Source: Trichaptum fuscoviolaceum
Taxonomy: Eukaryota; Basidiomycota; Agaricomycetes; Hymenochaetales; Trichaptaceae
Direction: 5' to 3'
DNA: 64,000 bases
Assembly: GCA_910574455.1 (NCBI GenBank)
Contig: CAJSYZ010000006.1
Span: 1,315,376-1,379,375, forward strand
In this document: positions 41,213-52,553 of the stretch, piece by piece
Layout of the letters: each line of letters opens with the position of its first letter
Position numbering within the stretch: position 1 is the stretch's first letter
Translations under genes and position numbers: made by a program
Notes under the pieces: model-generated
Databases searched by the model: none
What the model saw: the letters and a program-made list of their open reading frames with translations, nothing else
What the model was told of the DNA's origin: nothing

Positions 41213-42115
41213 CCTGGACTGGACAACTTATAATGAACCTCTGACTCAACAACTTATAATCGATCGCGCCTATGAACTCTCGTATGCAACTCCCGTTTCC
41301 TCTTCTACTCACCACTGGACTAGTTGACTTTATAGTGTCTTTATTCCCTTGCCTTTCTTCACTGTGTATTTTTTCTGCGCCCATCCGTACCTTCTATGCA
41401 TCCATCTCCAGTATGTCACACTCCTTGCCCCCTATGCCTCCAAGCATACCTCTAGCCCACTCCCTCTCACTCCCACGATACCCCCCTCTTAATCAATGCA
41501 CTTCAGATCGCCTATGTGTCAGATTTCTCCCCTGCGCACGCATTCGTAGAGTAACGTAATGTAGTAGTTTATATCTCTGTGTTCCTCGACCTGTGTTTCT
41601 ACTCATTCTTCCGCCTCTCTTTGTACATGTATTAGATTGATTCTGTACGTAGAAGGAAGTCAATAATCAAACAATCTATCTCTCAACTAATTCAAGTCTG
41701 CCTTTTCATGTTCGTATGCCATTATGAACAGAAGTGAGACCGAGGAAAATGTTCCCTTCAAGAGGAAGGTGGCCCATGTCACACTACGAGTCTGTTGGGC
41801 ACTATGTACCTTTCATTCTCGTTGTACATACATACAGTATATGCATTTACTCATATCAATACGACAATACGATTATATACTCATCAATCTATGTGTGCAA
41901 TGTAGGTCCCTCATATGATGGCGGGCGGCCACTGTCGATCATTGGACTTCGGCAAATTGCGCCGCCGCCGTGAAATGACACTCCGATTTATGCTGAGCGG
42001 CCAATTACTCTACCACCTCGAAGAAGATATATTTTCCAATATGGCTTGATCGCAACGTTCATCTCCTCATCTCTACAGTTGGAAACGATGGAAAGCTCAT
42101 GCCTATTGAGCCACC
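41213..42115. other. intergenic region with an orphan F-box-gene 3' flank
   Basis: No gene seen. About 41935-42060 (GATCATTGGACTTCGGCAAATTGCG...GCTGAGCGGC...CCACCTCG) matches the 3' flanks of F-box genes 2, 3 and 4 (about 52000-52090, 57025-57110, 62140-62240). The flank exists here without its gene and abuts the right inverted-repeat arm. Confidence 0.55.
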
Positions 42116-42166
42116 ATCTATGGCGAAAATTGCACCGAAAACGCTGCTCGTCGTACATATGAACAG

Positions 42167-42646
42167 TTCACGAATCGCTCGCTTGTGTTGTCATAGTCAA
42201 TTCTCGGACACACAAGGCGGAGAAGCAGGAAAAGAATAGGGCTCCTAAGGGCCGTGCAAGGAAGCGCATCTTATACAACCGTCGGTAAGAAGTATCTATC
42301 CTTGTCAGAAAGATGAGTTTTCTCATAGACTACCCAACGATTCGGGAATGTCACCACATCACCAGGTGGCAAGCGTAGAATGTGAGTTTCTCGGTCTGAT
42401 CCGTATCGTGCACTGTTTCCCTCCTATTCTTTCAATTGGCTTCCGCGTCGAGTGAAAAACTCTTTAATGATGAAACAACCGAAATCAAGCATAGTTCACA
42501 CTGAAACTACCGTGTTGACAAACATGCATCTAATGTCTTTCGCTCCTATCTGATACAACTACCTCGCCCTTCAAATTTCACTTGTCATTGCTTTATGCCG
42601 GTTACTAACCACATATCCTCTTAGGAACCCCAACCCAGAGAAATAA
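42167..42646 (+). pseudogene. 5'-truncated RPS30 copy
   Basis: Counterparts of RPS30 exons 2 (42167-42284), 3 (42340-42381) and 4 (about 42625-42646) are recognisable, and their frames remain open ([21 protein letters not shown]). Exon 1 with the start codon and the promoter are missing. The acceptor before exon 3 has changed from AG to CG. The N-terminal part of exon 2 has many changes, many of them C to T, turning GSLARAGKV into a non-conserved stretch. Confidence 0.85.
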
Positions 42647-43055
42647 ACACCTTTCTCGGTATTTTACCCGCTGTCGTCCACAGGCCTTTCCGTTTCGCAC
42701 AGCTCAGATCACTCTTCACCATGATCTCACTACTCCACGAAAATCAATTTACTCGATAAGCTGTGATGTCCGGATGACTTATAGATGTGGCAGGGGTGAA
42801 TTTCATGACTCAGTCCTCTTCCGCTTGTCTTTCCTCATCCCATTTCCTACTTTATCTTCTTCATGCTATGCTATGTGCACATGTGACCATGAATGCATCC
42901 TATATGACTCACTGCAACATCTTCCAATGGTTCATTGCTTTGCGTGAGATTATCCATCAACTTTGGAGAAGGGTTGGGAATGAACACCCACTCACTTGCG
43001 CTTTGTGGCTTACTGGCAAGTAAGATCGATCTGTTAAGGTGGTGTTCTATTATGC

Positions 43056-43482
43056 TTATGCTTCCTTGTTTTTCTTCTTCGATAGAATTCCTTGCAAATA
43101 TGCTGTCATGCTACTTGTCAGTGGCCTGTATCGCGCATGCCTGTTTCGTTTGGCCGCGCTCTGAGTTCTAGCGTACAATACTCGGCCAACACCTGTCACA
43201 TACTGAGTAATAGCTGATCGATGCATAATCTCCTCAAGTCGTTCGACAACACGCAGAACACGGCGAAGCTCTCTGTGCTTTTTGCAACATCATAACGAAG
43301 CCGTAGTGCGCTGGAAGCTGCTTCGCGCAACATGACTTTTGATCGGCCTATACTATCTATGTCCTCAACTGAGCTAATCTGTTCACGAAAAGGTAAGGAA
43401 TCAAAGCTATCACTTCTGTCCTCGCGATAAAACAAGCAGAACCCTTCGATGCACGCACCCAGGTCGGGGGCGGTCTAGTCAT
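43056..43482 (-). pseudogene. decayed unknown gene, right inverted-repeat copy
   Basis: Minus-strand counterpart of 27467-27912: start MTRPPPTWVRASKGSACF, an early frame change, REAASSALRLRYDVAK, a one-base shift, HRELRRVLRVVERLEEIM, and the C-terminal SSMTAYLQGILSKKKNKEA with TAA at 43058-43056. Both copies are broken in different places. Family unknown. Confidence 0.5.
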
Positions 43483-43835
43483 CGCGGCGACTGCTCTGAC
43501 ATCTACAATCTAGTAAGAAGTACATCCCGAATATTCGATTTATCTAGATCTGACTAAATATCATAAGACATATCAAAGTTAATGTTTGGTTTTACTTTTC
43601 ACTCACAGAAAATGGAAACAATCGTGCAGCATCCTCCCAGTATTTCAAGTATGAACATCTGTGCATCCCTCTTGAACTGTTTCGCCGTTTTCCGAGTTTA
43701 CCGGATATAATTTTTTGGTCGACACGAACACGTGCCAGTGATAACTATTGACGCGACGTCCCTTCGGCGCGCTGGACTTAACCTTCGACCACATTGAAGG
43801 TAGTTGAGAAGAGAACCTATGAAATGGTGATGTAG

Positions 43836-46355
43836 GTGCACAATATTCCTTCCGTGTAAGCATAAATCTGATGTATACAGGAGCGACAGGTCGAGAAAGC
43901 GCGCTAAGGCGGACAACCGTGATGACGGGGGTGAACCCGCAAAGAAAAGAAGGCGACGCGCTGGGAAATTGTCTCTGATCATGACCATCCCAATTGATGT
44001 GTTTTGCGAAGTAAGTTCTATGAGCCACTTTTCTGTGAAACTATTGACCCATGTAATCTAGGTTGCCGGTCACCTGTCTCCCGAAGACTTGTTACGAATC
44101 TCGAGGGCCTCGAAGGGCTTAAGAAATTTGCTAATGTCCAAGTCCTCGAAACCAGCTTGGACTGCAGCTGAGCGTGCTGTTGGTCTACCTCCATGTCCCC
44201 CAGACCTTAGCTGTCCTCAGTATGCAAGTCTGCTATTCGACAAGTTCTGCATGGTGCGTCGTCTGCTATTTGCCATATCGGCTTGTGCTTGACCTGTCGG
44301 CAGAGCTGTCTGGCGAATCGATCGAGCTATTTTAGTTTTGGCCAAAGGGCTAGGCTATGCCGAGCTTGTGAATCAGAAGAGTATAGAATCAGTCGTCTCC
44401 TTATCTTGAGCTTGGCTGAGGTTCCTTTTAGTATCATTACAGGAGACAGTCTTCTTCCTGAGGGGATGGAGTTGGTTGAGCTCTCCGCACTGGTTCCGGG
44501 TTCAAACCGTGAGTGTGCTATAACTCAGTGGTCTCCTCTTTTCTGAAATATCTTGGAAGTATTCTATTATAGAAAAGATGAAAACTGGTTCGAAGGAGTG
44601 TTACAATACAAATCATCAAATGCAGGCGAATCTGTGGAGTCTCAGTCGCCTCGTATGACCTTGCTGATTAAAACGCCTCAACGATTTTACAAACCTCTCG
44701 TAGTCACGGCGTGCCGAGAATTTTTGACGTTCGATGAGGAAACGAAAGCAGAAATTCTGATCGAGAGGTCCAAGATCATCTCTCATTTAGCTGATGTGAA
44801 TACTTATTACTCATATTCGTATATGTACTGATGCCTCAAAAGCACGCTATAGCGGTTCGGAATTGGCTAAGGAGGACGAAAAACGAGAAATTGAGAACCA
44901 ACGACGAAACGAAATTGGCTCGAAGGAAATCGTGAGTTCTCTACAATCCTCTGGGCTGACGCAGCTCTTCTGATTATTTTCAGTATTCTTGGTCGTCTGC
45001 GTGAACTGGGGTATACAGAAGACGATTTCTATCATCTAGTGGACGAAGAGAACTGGAAGTGGAGTTCTCTAATCGATCAGCCCAAAGCGCTGACAGAAAG
45101 GAGTACGTCTATCTTACACGCATTCATATATGTACACAGCTGAAGAAATTGGCACAGTCTGGAATAATACCAGACCGCAATTAAAGGAAACTCTGCGTCT
45201 CAGAAGGGAGAAATTACGCCGACTTGCACGAGCGAAGCGTGAAAGATCCGTTTGCTCGCAAGCTCTTTCTGTTTTGAAATCTGAGAAGGGCAAATTTTGC
45301 CTTCTTTCCTTTGGGGAACTTCGAACTTCCCCTTGTCACGGAATTACTTGAGTGCGATAGCCTTGACGCGACTATCGGGGAGGACTTGAGGGAACTCATT
45401 GAACGGACGATTGTTGACGTAGGGACCAGAAACAAGGGAAAGGTTGAGTGGCAAGCGGCCTCTGATCTAATGACAGCATTTTCTGGATATGACTTACTTC
45501 CCTCAGGCATGCAGTCTCCCGCTGAGGCTCTTCCAGTCGACTTGTCTGTCTTGAAACACAGCTGCGCGTTCTTCAGAGACCGAAGTTCTTATTCCGATGA
45601 TTTTAGGAGCTTCTCTGATATCTTACAAGCATTCGTCGAAGACACGAAGCGAACATACGTCTGTGCTGAACGACATCCGATAAATTACTTGTCCGAATTG
45701 GATACTCCGCATCGAAGGGCCATTTCGGTTGCTAAGAGACTGGTGGAGAAACTTGACGCCGACAACTCCACGATGGAGGAACTACAGGAGCTCGGCAATG
45801 CTTTTATATGCACTCGATGCGATCCACTTTTTCGTCGGAAACGCAGTTGGAGTTCTCTGGTGTGTGCAATAGTCAATCATGAATGTATTGACTAACAATT
45901 GAGGACTGAGGACAGGTTGAGCATTTCTGTGACGAAAGGAAGAGCTACAAGACGGCGAAGAAATCACCTTTGTGGTAAATTCTATGCTTACTGTGAATGC
46001 AGGTTGAATACCCATTTTGTGTATTTCTAGGGATCAGAATCTACACTCGTTCTTTGTAGACGATCATTGTCTAGACATCGACGTGCCAATCGGAGGCGTT
46101 GCCATAATAAGTCGAACCAACGACGATTCCAGTTCGAATAAGCTAATCAAACCTTGTCGATGCGCGAGCTGCAACCAAGGAGGGAACTTTAGTCCTCCCA
46201 GGGATTGCCGTATCTGTGCGCTTTTCCAAGTGTATGACTCTTTCGATTGTGAACAGCAGATGCTCGTACACATACGGAGAAGGTGTGTCAAAAGAATAGT
46301 CAATGGATCCATGCTAACACGTATTTCACTCAAGGCACAGTACACTGCCTATTGA
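43836..46355 (+). pseudogene. F-box protein gene 1 (frameshifted)
   Basis: The gene has the exon layout of gene 2. The F-box is split by an intron (MTIPIDVFCE, then VAGHLSPEDLLRISRASKGLRNLL), followed by PDLSCPQYASLLFDKFCM, a Cys-containing exon (LANRSSYFSFGQRARLCRAC), a middle helical region and a C-terminal CRCASCNQGG...CRIC module. F-box proteins recruit substrates to SCF ubiquitin ligases. Near 45310 two bases are missing relative to gene 2 (SFGEL then a shift), which cuts the product in the large exon; sequence beyond continues well conserved in the next frame. The first exon at 43836 begins with GTG where gene 4 has ATG; initiation could instead use ATG 43981. Confidence 0.75.
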
Positions 46356-49179
46356 TGAGATAATGGCAGCTCTTCACCTCAAACGTATCTGGTAAAGGCG
46401 TCCCCTGCTTGCGAACTGCGTACCGAGGACGAGAAGAACAGATTCCAACTCTACGCCGTCTCACTATTATGAGATCATCCCAAGTCATTTACAACAAGTC
46501 ATCAGTCATTTTTGTCTTACATTATTCGTAAATGTATTATTCCGTTATACTTTATCGTTCTGGAGGCGATAAAGTGAATGTATGTGCTGTAGTGACTATC
46601 ACTACCATTCAAAGAGGTGGACGCTATATAATAGATGTTGTTCCGATTGTACATTACTGTAAGCTTAGATGTGCTCATGACCTCGTCATCGAGAAGCCTG
46701 AACTTATGATTTAGATTCTGGAGGTGCAGACGATGCAACAACCCTTCACATTTCTCCACACCGCACAGTTGGACCTCGGTGCAGCGCAAAATCAATGAAT
46801 AGCTTCCCCAGGGATTCAATTTTTTGTGTCAGTGAATCCCGTGGCAATCGCACTCGGCGGAATAGTATGCGTTGTCAGAAATCGCCCACCGGTCATCTGG
46901 CTTGGCTTACTTTCAGATATTGAAGGTCAGATGTTTGCTTTCGTAGCGACTGACTCGTAGCATCGTCGACCAAGTCTAGAATAGTATACAGGGGTAAATC
47001 TAATTTAGCTCAGATAACTTATGTCGACCACAGTAGTATCACCTTCAAAGCTCTCTCATTTATTGGAGAACGAGCACCTACCCAAGATTTTGTGGCTGGC
47101 CAGGCGGATGATAATACAATCTAATTATTTCCTTTGTCCAAGCGTGAGGCTGGGTGACTAGTAATTAGGTGGCGAGCGCGTCGATTGGCTTCCTCCTCAG
47201 CCTCGTGTTCGAACCACACCCGTCCAGAACTAAACAACAAACCCAAAGCGTTTGTTTGTTCGCCACAAATTCAGGGGGTATAAAGGAATGGAGGGCTGGG
47301 CGAGTGACTCCACACCCTCTTGACCTCCTACCTCCACATTCCTGCCAGCGACTTCAGCTCAGAATGTCGGTATTCGCCTTTCAGCACCTTTCCACCAAGG
47401 CCCCCTCCAGCAGGTAGTCCAGCCACCGAGTCTCGCCACTATTCTCGACATCGGTGTGCTCGCACTATCCTTGGGGCCCGTCCACAGCACATCCTGGGTA
47501 CTTCAGCCTCCGGGCACGTCGCGCCAGTACGCCGTCATGGTGGCAGCAATGCCGCCCTCTGCACCGTGGAAAGCGCGACGGAAGACGGCCGTCGGTCCCC
47601 TGCATTAGGCAGGGCAACATACCCGAACGGCGGCCACCCCGTACTCCCGAGCCGTGTCTGCATGCCCGGTCTTGTGGAAATGCAGAGTGCTGAACCTCCT
47701 GGGGGAAGCGGTCTCTGCGGCGGGGAAACATGCGTGTAGAGTTAGGAATTAGATAGGTCTTCGGACGGTCGCTGGGACGGGGAGTTCGGCGGCCACCTCG
47801 TATACCCAGAACGCGTTTGCATGCCCGGCTCTGTGGTAATGCACTGGCTGACTGTCCCTCATCGGGCGGCGGTCTCTGCGGCGGGGAAACATGCGTAGAG
47901 TTGAGTAGAATCAGTGTTCGGATGGTGGTGGTGCGAGTCCAATTCTTGCTACCAGGAGGTTTTTCGCATTTAGCAAGATCCAAACGGGTCTAAACTTGGG
48001 TGCCGGTTATCCCCCCAAGGCTTGTGCGTTTTCCCCTCCCCTTCCTGCCTTCAATGGCGCGAACTTCTTTTTTTCTTTTTTTTTGCGGTGACAAAACAAA
48101 CAAACCCCACCACCGCATCTTATTCGTGTGACCTTGAGAGTGAGAGCCCAAGTAAGAGAAGAACGTAGTCTGGCTTCCAGGCCCATGCTATTGAGCATCC
48201 AACCACATTGCGAAAGCCAGTGTAGCCGTGTCACTAAGTACGGCGCACGTAGAACGTCATTGTTAAATCCTCTAAATGATTGTCGTTTTGATTGAGTTAG
48301 AGGTGAAGCAATAACGCGTGAACTTACAATTCTAAGATATCCATCACTTGCTCTCCTGTACTCTGAAAGCCACAGATGCTCCGATATTGCTCATGCTCAT
48401 CCAAGTTAGAGCTACCAGGGCCCTGGCCTGCGCGTGAGCATGCTACCGTGAATAACTTGGCCATCGTTATGGTTCACAAATAAATAAAGAAGCCCATTTG
48501 ATGATCGTGTTATCCTGGCAGTCAAAACCGAACTTGGCATTGTGCTGAGGATGTTCTGCGCAAAAGATGAGGGCAGACTGAACAAGTCCAACTCCAAAGC
48601 TGTTTTGTTTTGGAGTGAGATGTGCGGGTACTGAGGCGAGGCAGCATAAGCTTTATTTAAGCCAACACTTGTCTGGGTGTCTGTTGAGGATATAGGCGCT
48701 GCTATTGAAGTTACATATGTTGCAGAAAGACCATCCGATGTTGTCTATTCTACTCCGCTTGCTGAGCCACTCAGAGCTGACCTTCTTCGACCTCTTGCTG
48801 CTGATGCATCCATTCCTACTGCTGGGGCGTGAGCTACTGTTGAATTTCCCCTGTTGCACCTCCTGCTAGTAAGGATTGAGTGAGGTGAGAGAGGGTAATA
48901 TCACCGTAATACTGAGGCTGAGGTTGTTGTTGAAATCAGTGATTTGTCGATAGGCTGCACTCAGTTGGACCGTCGGTGACTCGGTACCACTGGGACGTTT
49001 TTGTGACTGCCGCGACACCGTGACCGTGCCAGCCAGTGTGTGACGCTGAGCACGTGCACTGGCGTCACAGAGGCGTTGACGCGCCGTGATTATAAGTACG
49101 CCACAACGCGCTTGCATACCTTAACCTTCAACCACATCGAAAGAAATTTTAAAAGGAGCCTAATAAGTGGTGATGTAGG
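46356..49179. other. 2.8-kb intergenic stretch with a GC-rich tandem repeat
   Basis: No supported gene and no Bin3 gene at the position where the next two cassettes have one. About 47629-47770 and 47784-47930 are two diverged copies of a GC-rich unit (both with CGGCGGCCACC, GCATGCCCGG and GGTCTCTGCGGCGGGGAAACATGCG). A TATAAA word stands at 47278. The minus-strand 172-residue frame over the repeat shows the repeat internally and is not taken as a gene. An imperfect hairpin (TGTGACGC/GGCGTCACA) lies near 49035-49070. Confidence 0.45.
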
Positions 49180-49319
49180 TGCACACTACTCCTTCTGCGT
49201 AAGTAAACTCTGACGTGTACAGGAGTGACAGGTCGAGAAAACGCGCTAAAACGACCAACGATGTCGGGGGTGAAGCCGTAAAGAAGAGAAAGCGACGCGC
49301 TGGAAAATTATCTTTGATC

Positions 49320-51694
49320 ATGAACATCCCAATCGATGTGTTCTGCGAAGTACATATTCTACAAATCTCCTGGTTGAGCGACTGTTGACCATGCAGTTTA
49401 GATTTCCGGCCACCTGTCTCCCGAAGATTTGTTACGAATCTCAAGGGCCTCGAAGGACCTACGGAACTTGCTGATGTCCAAGTCTTCAAAACCAGCTTGG
49501 ACTGCAGCTGAACGTGCTGTTGGGCTACCTTTATGTCCTCCAGACCTTAGCTGCCCTCAGTATGCAAGTTTGCTATTCGACAAGTTCTGCATGGTGCGTT
49601 TATCTCCGATTTTACAAGTCGCTTTGTAAATGATGTGCTGGCAGAGTTGCATGGCGAATCGATCCTCAATTTTAAGGTTCGCTCAAAGAGCTAGGCTATG
49701 CCGAGCTTGTGATTCGAAAGAGTATTGTATTGTTCGTTTCCTATCTTGAGCGTGACTAAAGCGCCTTTAGTCTTATTACAGGAGAGGGTCTCCTTCCTGA
49801 AGGGATGGAAGTGGTTGAGCTCTCAGCCCTACTTCCTGGCTCATTTCGTGTGTATGGTCTAGTTAAGTGGTCTTCTCTTTTCTGACATACCTTAAGTATA
49901 TCATTGTGGAAAAGTCGAAAACTGGTTCGAAGAAGTGTTACGGTGCAGATCATCAAATGCAGACGAAGTTGTGGCATCGTTCCATCTGAACCTGTTGATT
50001 GAAAGGCCTCAACGATTTTACAAACCTCTTATAGTCAAGGCGTGCCGAGAATACCTGACGTTTGACAAGGACAAGAAAGCAGAGATCCTGATCGAGAGGT
50101 CCAAGACCATCTCTCACTTGGCTCGGGTGAATTTATCTTTGTTCAATATTTTCTGTTTATTAATTCCCTGCTAGCACGCTCCTATGGTTGATGATTGGCT
50201 AAGCAGGACGAAAAGTGAAAAATTGAAAGCCAAAGATGATATGAAGCGGGCGCGAAGGGAAGCGTGAGTTCGCTCTGTTCTTCTCGAATTACCGTAGCCC
50301 TTCTGATTATTCTCAGTATTCTTGGTCGTCTATTTGATCTAGGGTACACAGAAGACGACTTCGATACTGAGCAAGACGAAGAGAACTGGAAGTGGGATTC
50401 CCTAATTGATCAGCCCAAAGTGCTGACAGAAAGGAGTATGTCTAACTTCGTAACATTCATCCCTTTACACAACTGAAGGAAAATTTGAACGACACAGTTT
50501 GGAACAATACCAGACCGCAATTAGAGGAAACTCTGCGTCTCAGAAGAGAGAAAAGGAATCGGCTCGCTCGTGAAAGATGCCTGGTGCAGCGTGAAGAGGC
50601 TGTTCGCCGGCTAGCTCTCCCTGTCTTGAATTCTAACGAGGGCAAATTCTGTCTTATTTCCTTTGGAGAACTGGTCGAACTTCCCCCTGTCAAGGAGTTT
50701 CTTGAAGAGGATAGCTTTGACACGACTATCGGCGAGGACAGAAGTCAACTCATTAAGGAGAAAATTCTTGACCTAGGGACCAAAATGAAGAGAAAGGTCA
50801 AGCGGAAAGCCGCCTCTAAACTAACCGCAGCATTCTCCAGATATGGTCTACTTTCTTCAAGAACGCAGTCGCCCACTGGGACTCTTCAAATTGACTTGAC
50901 CATCTTGAAGCACAATTGCGCTTTCTTCTTACGTCGCAGAGCGCATTGCATAAGCGTTAAGAGCTTCCCCGAGATCTTACAAGAGTTCGTCAAAGATACG
51001 AAGGCAACATACGTTAACGCCATCCGAGAACCAATAAATTACTTGTCCGCATTGGATGCTCCGCATCGTAGGGCCATTTGGGCCGCAAAGAAATTTGCGG
51101 AGGAACTTGGCATTGCAAATGTCTCAATGAAGGAACTACAGGGAATGGGCAGTGCTTTTGTTTGCACTCGATGCGATCCAATATTACGCCAGAAACGTAG
51201 CTGGGACTATTTGGTGCGTATAGCTATCAAATGTGGCTTCATTGGCGACCGGCTGACAACTGAGGTCAGGTAGAACACTATTGCGACCAAAGGAAGAACT
51301 ACGAGAAGGCGAAAGCATCCCCTTTGTGGTAAGCTCTTTCCTTACTCTTAGTAGGGCTATAATATCTTACTCGTCAAAATTTAGGGATAAACAACTTCAC
51401 TCGTTCTTCATAGACGATCACTGCTTGGACAACGACCACCCTGGCGGAAGTGTTGCCTTGATAACCCGCTCCAATGATGCCTCTAGGTCGAAGAAATTGG
51501 TCAAGGCTTGTCGATGCGCGAGGTGCAATCAAACGGGACCCGTATATATATCAACTTCCCATAGTTGTCCTATCTGTACGCGTGTCGATGTGTTTGTAAT
51601 GTTAAGCTGTGAACAGCAGATGCTCGCACACATACGGAGAAGGTACGTCAAAAGGTTACAAGACGAAACCTTGCTTACTCGCATCCCACTCTAG
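49320..51694 (+). CDS. F-box protein gene 2
   Basis: Exons 49320-49349, 49402-49593, 49645-49721, 49771-49847, 49897-50126, 50175-50263, 50317-50435, 50498-51213, 51270-51328 and 51385-51694 join in phase to 632 residues. The F-box occupies residues about 1-45 (MNIPIDVFCEISGHLSPEDLL). PDLSCPQYASLLFDKFCM, RLCRAC, PQRFYKPLIVKACREYLTFD and GYTEDDF follow; the large exon is helical and charged. The C-terminus has a Cys module, CRCARCNQTG then CPICTR, and SFFIDDHCLD. A further upstream exon at 49180 with a basic linker (SDRSRKRAK) fits gene 4, but its first codon is GTG, so ATG 49320 was chosen. Likely an SCF substrate receptor; substrate unknown. Confidence 0.8.
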
Positions 51695-52553
51695 ACACAG
51701 TGCATTGCCTATTGAAGAAGTAATGACAGCTCTCAAGCTGTCACATTTTTGGTGAAGACGCCCTTGCGTTAAGACTGTATACCATTGACGGGACAAGTGC
51801 TCCAACTCTGCACAATATTGGTTCTACGCGGCTTATTGTCAGCCAATTACAGTTATTCGTCAAGCCACACTGTCTTAGATTATTCTTCAAAGTTATTATT
51901 CCGTTGTACTTCGCCATCGTTCGTAGAAGCTGACTCGTGAGTGTAAACGTCGTTCAGGAAGAGACCCAGTCTAGGTAAACGAGTAGTGCATGCCACCGGC
52001 AGTGTTGATCATTGAACTTTGGCAAATTGCGCAGCGGCCTCCCTGGTGCTGAGCGGCTGCCACTTAGAAAACAACCTCGACGAAGAAACATTTTCCAGCG
52101 ATCCCGGCGGTCAAGGATATTTGGAATGCTCGCTATCAACTTATCTGCCGCTTCCGTGAATCTGATACACGACTTTAGGTTATGAAGAATCTAGCCAGCC
52201 GGGCTTGTCAGAAATCTGTTGAATTTCTGTATTGTTGGGGCTGGCCCCACATGAGTATTCGTGGCACTCTTGCACTGTCGCAGATCTTTGTTCATCTTCT
52301 TTTTTAGGATCACCGTACCGTTCCATTGGTTCCTTAATTGTGAGGTATCCTGTCGTATACCATGATAGCATGCTAAATTCTTGCCGATAGGGATCTTCGG
52401 GCGGGATCTATAACGTTTCTGAGCAATAGAATTAAATCTCTGAAGAGGGACGCACGTTAGACATTTTAGACATTTGAGATTACTTTGCTTTCGGGGGCCG
52501 CCACTCACTCATACTATCCGCCGTAGTTGTAATTTAACGAAATCTCAGCCAGT
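51695..52553. other. non-coding spacer between F-box gene 2 and Bin3 copy A
   Basis: Convergent 3' flanks. Both this stretch and 56762-57797 contain the same non-coding words (for example GCACAATATTGGT, CACTGTCTTAGATTATTCTTC), confirming duplication of the spacer. No gene seen. Confidence 0.6.

Larger units (their letters stand above)
42115..43685. repeat. right arm of the large inverted repeat
   Basis: Reverse-complement counterpart of 27243-28845. The inner edge falls inside RPS30 intron 1, so the duplicated segment never included RPS30 exon 1 or lost it. Confidence 0.85.

Noticed and set aside
47465..47983. 172-residue minus-strand frame with an internal repeat
   Set aside because: The protein repeat follows the DNA tandem repeat exactly; no start context, splice sites or family match.
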